Of a stretch of 6,744 nt of DNA, positions 5,084 through 6,744 are shown one piece after another; positions within the stretch are counted from its first letter, which is position 1; the number at the start of each line of letters is the position of its first letter. Under the pieces are notes generated by a model. That model searched no databases. It had not been told where the DNA came from and saw only the letters and a program-made list of their open reading frames with translations. Made by a program: the position numbers and the translations under genes. This stretch comes from JBLIKP01 sp047635375 (GTDB lineage: Bacteria; Bacteroidota; Bacteroidia; Sphingobacteriales; Sphingobacteriaceae), in assembly GCA_047635375.1 (NCBI GenBank), contig JBLIKP010000113.1, positions 1 through 6,744 on the forward strand. The letters run 5' to 3'.

Positions 5084-6744
5084 TCAATTTCGTAACCACT
5101 CTACCAAGTCCAATAAGCCTTGGTGATCACTACATGTTTGCGATAATCCGTTAGTTATTACATTATTCTTGAATTTAGCCCAAGCAATCTCATTTTTGCT
5201 AGTTATACCAATGTGCGCTTCAATAGCACCATTTTTCCAAATCCAAATATTCTGAGCTTTCATCTTTTGGTGCAAAGATTCAATTAAAGGTATAGCTGCT
5301 ACTTGGCTAGCTAGAACTTCAAAAGCACCAGCTGCATTTATAGTACTGTTTTTTTGAGGTAATCCATTTCCATTTAATGTTACACCGTGTGATTGTACAA
5401 GACTTGGTAGCATTGCTTTCAAATCTAATAAATCTTGGTCTGTTGCTTGAAGGAAGTTATCTCTTACAGCCCCAACAAAACAATAATCCAAATCACATAT
5501 AGCTTTAGAAGGTAAATCCATTGCAGCTAATATCTCTAATGACTTTTTAGTATCGTGTACACCACTTTGGGCAACAAGCGCATGTTTCTCTTGACCCATA
5601 GTTAAACTAGAAACTGCTTTAAATATAAATGGCAGTAGTCTTAACTCAGTTTTACCCTCTGTTAATATTACATTTTCTGCAAACAACACTTGATTAGAAT
5701 GAGCTAAATTAAAAATTTGTTCCATTTGATGGGTTGAGTTTGGAACAACGGATTGGATAGCGTCTGTTAACCTGAGTCTTGAATGTGTGCCTAAAGTGTC
5801 ATTCTTTCTTATTAGCAAGGTCTTCTCTGCTAATTCAGGAGTTATCATTTGAGCAGAGTGAGTTGTAATTAAAACTTGATATCCGATTGATGACAAATCA
5901 ACTAATGCTTCTCTAATCTGTTCAATAGCAAAGGGGTGTAAATATAACTCAGGTTCATCAATTAAAAGTAAGGTCGTTGAATTGGAATTATTAGAGCTCC
6001 TTTTTACTTCCGCTAAGTATTGTACTAACGCCATTTGAATTGAACGTTGCGCACCATGCCCATAAGAAGAAAAGTCTCTTCCACTCCCAGCGCCTTCAAA
6101 AACCTTCAATGTACCCGCTTTAATGAGTTCGTCTATTGTTGGAGTATCAAAATGTAACTTAACACTCATGCCAGGGAATAAATCATTAACTTTTGAATTA
6201 ACATTTTGATCAATTACAGATAATTCAGAAAACCTCATATCACCGCCGGATGATATTCTTCTGCCAACCTCGTCAAGATGTTGGTTCAATTCTGTTTCAT
6301 GAGCTGCTTTCACTGGAGCTAAAAACTCACCTAGTAATTTCCCAATTGTCGTTGAAGTTTTAGCTTTTGAAGCATCTTCTGCTGCATTTTCCATCGCTCC
6401 TATTCTTATTGGTTCTGGAAGGAGTACGCTGATAGCGGCATCTAATCCGGTTGGGTTTGCAGCCCAATCATTATCTGAATCATTCCATACTGAGATTCTA
6501 ATTTCAGCCGTTTTAGCACTTGGTGTTTCTTGTACTCTCCTTATTTTTAAGGTTTCATTTTGAATGTAATTTTCAATTGAGCTTTTTTGTCTTGGGGGCA
6601 TTACATCAAGAAGTGTTTGTGATATTCCTTCAATAGTCGCAATTACTTCAATTGGCTGCGATGCATCAAAAAAATCTTTTTCAGTTAAACTCGACTTTTT
6701 TAAAAGCCATTGAATTGCTGACAAACAGTTAGATTTTCCTGCAT
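5084..6744 (-). CDS. OLD-family ATPase-Toprim endonuclease, 5' end cut by window edge
   Basis: The frame stays open to the right edge and begins mid-motif: AGKSNCLSAIQWLL is the end of a Walker A P-loop, so the TTG at 6722-6724 is not the start and roughly 30 or more N-terminal residues are missing. With the Ala of AGKS as residue 1, the ABC-type signature SYGHGAQRS is at 226-234, Walker B LLLIDEPE at 258-265 and the H-loop TTHS around H295. A C-terminal Toprim domain shows TEGKTE (361-366, metal-binding Glu) and ICDLDY (415-420, the D-x-D). OLD proteins pair a dimerising ABC ATPase with a metal-dependent DNA nickase/nuclease and act in phage defence (P2 Old, Gabija GajA). No UvrD-like helicase gene follows, so a class 1 stand-alone OLD is likelier than Gabija. 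All visible catalytic residues are intact. It ends with TGA flush against attC. Confidence 0.92.
   Translation of the reverse strand, partial: AGKSNCLSAIQWLLKKSSLTEKDFFDASQPIEVIATIEGISQTLLDVMPPRQKSSIENYIQNETLKIRRVQETPSAKTAEIRISVWNDSDNDWAANPTGLDAAISVLLPEPIRIGAMENAAEDASKAKTSTTIGKLLGEFLAPVKAAHETELNQHLDEVGRRISSGGDMRFSELSVIDQNVNSKVNDLFPGMSVKLHFDTPTIDELIKAGTLKVFEGAGSGRDFSSYGHGAQRSIQMALVQYLAEVKRSSNNSNSTTLLLIDEPELYLHPFAIEQIREALVDLSSIGYQVLITTHSAQMITPELAEKTLLIRKNDTLGTHSRLRLTDAIQSVVPNSTHQMEQIFNLAHSNQVLFAENVILTEGKTELRLLPFIFKAVSSLTMGQEKHALVAQSGVHDTKKSLEILAAMDLPSKAICDLDYCFVGAVRDNFLQATDQDLLDLKAMLPSLVQSHGVTLNGNGLPQKNSTINAAGAFEVLASQVAAIPLIESLHQKMKAQNIWIWKNGAIEAHIGITSKNEIAWAKFKNNVITNGLSQTCSDHQGLLDLVEWLRN

Larger units (their letters stand above)
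1..6744 (-). mobile_element. Integron gene-cassette array (internal segment)
   Basis: Six attC-like sites, each with an AAC...GTT outer box pair and internal inverted repeats, separate single-gene or two-gene units that are all transcribed on the minus strand. Cassette junctions (between G and TT of the minus-strand GTT core) fall at 119/120, 641/642, 1506/1507, 3574/3575, 4200/4201 and 4987/4988. This gives complete cassettes of 522, 865, 2068, 626 and 787 bases and two partial edge cassettes. No integrase gene or attI is in the window. From cassette orientation they should lie to the right of base 6744. Repeated attC sites with compact, co-directional unknown genes are the established signature of integrons. 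That it is a sedentary chromosomal integron is inference from the lack of resistance genes. Confidence 0.92.

Noticed and set aside
6722..6724. TTG as the start codon of the OLD protein
   Set aside because: The frame remains open to the window edge, and the upstream residues AGKSNC complete a Walker A motif, so the true start is outside.

Overview
The window is a stretch of an integron gene-cassette array. Six attC recombination sites (115-193, 637-710, 1501-1618, 3569-3669, 4195-4259, 4981-5083) divide it into five complete cassettes and two partial ones at the edges. Each site carries an outer AAC...GTT box pair and internal inverted repeats. Every cassette gene reads on the minus strand, and the sites have the same orientation: on the minus strand they begin TAACAA and end GGCGTTA or AGCGTTA, apart from the divergent site at 1501-1618. 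The attI/integrase end should therefore lie to the right, outside the window. Low GC, many cassettes of unknown function and no resistance genes suggest a large chromosomal integron of a marine gammaproteobacterium such as Vibrio, Shewanella or Pseudoalteromonas. The genus cannot be fixed from this sequence.

In order of transcription (right to left): cassette 7 (4988 to beyond 6744) holds an OLD-family ATPase-Toprim nuclease whose N-terminus is cut by the window edge. Cassette 6 (4201-4987) holds a FlaR/adenylate-kinase-like P-loop kinase behind an unusual 207-base leader with a promoter, hairpins and an intrinsic terminator. Cassette 5 (3575-4200) holds an MltR-like helical protein with an R-x4-H motif. 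Cassette 4 (1507-3574) is a 2.07-kb two-gene cassette in which an FRG-domain gene overlaps a DUF262 (GmrSD-N/ParB-like) gene by ATGA. Cassette 3 (642-1506) holds an HNH_5-like putative endonuclease. Cassette 2 (120-641) holds two tiny overlapping genes of 59 and 75 codons. Cassette 1 (left of 119) begins a GFA-family protein.

Most of these genes have short leaders and no visible promoter, so they probably depend on transcription from outside the cassette. Cassette 6 is the exception. Three CDSs take their TAA stop from inside attC. The biological theme is plausibly anti-phage or stress defence: OLD nuclease, FRG-DUF262 pair, HNH protein and possible HEPN-like protein in consecutive cassettes. 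The FRG-DUF262 pair is the best candidate for a little-described system. Function is inferred from domains and context only.
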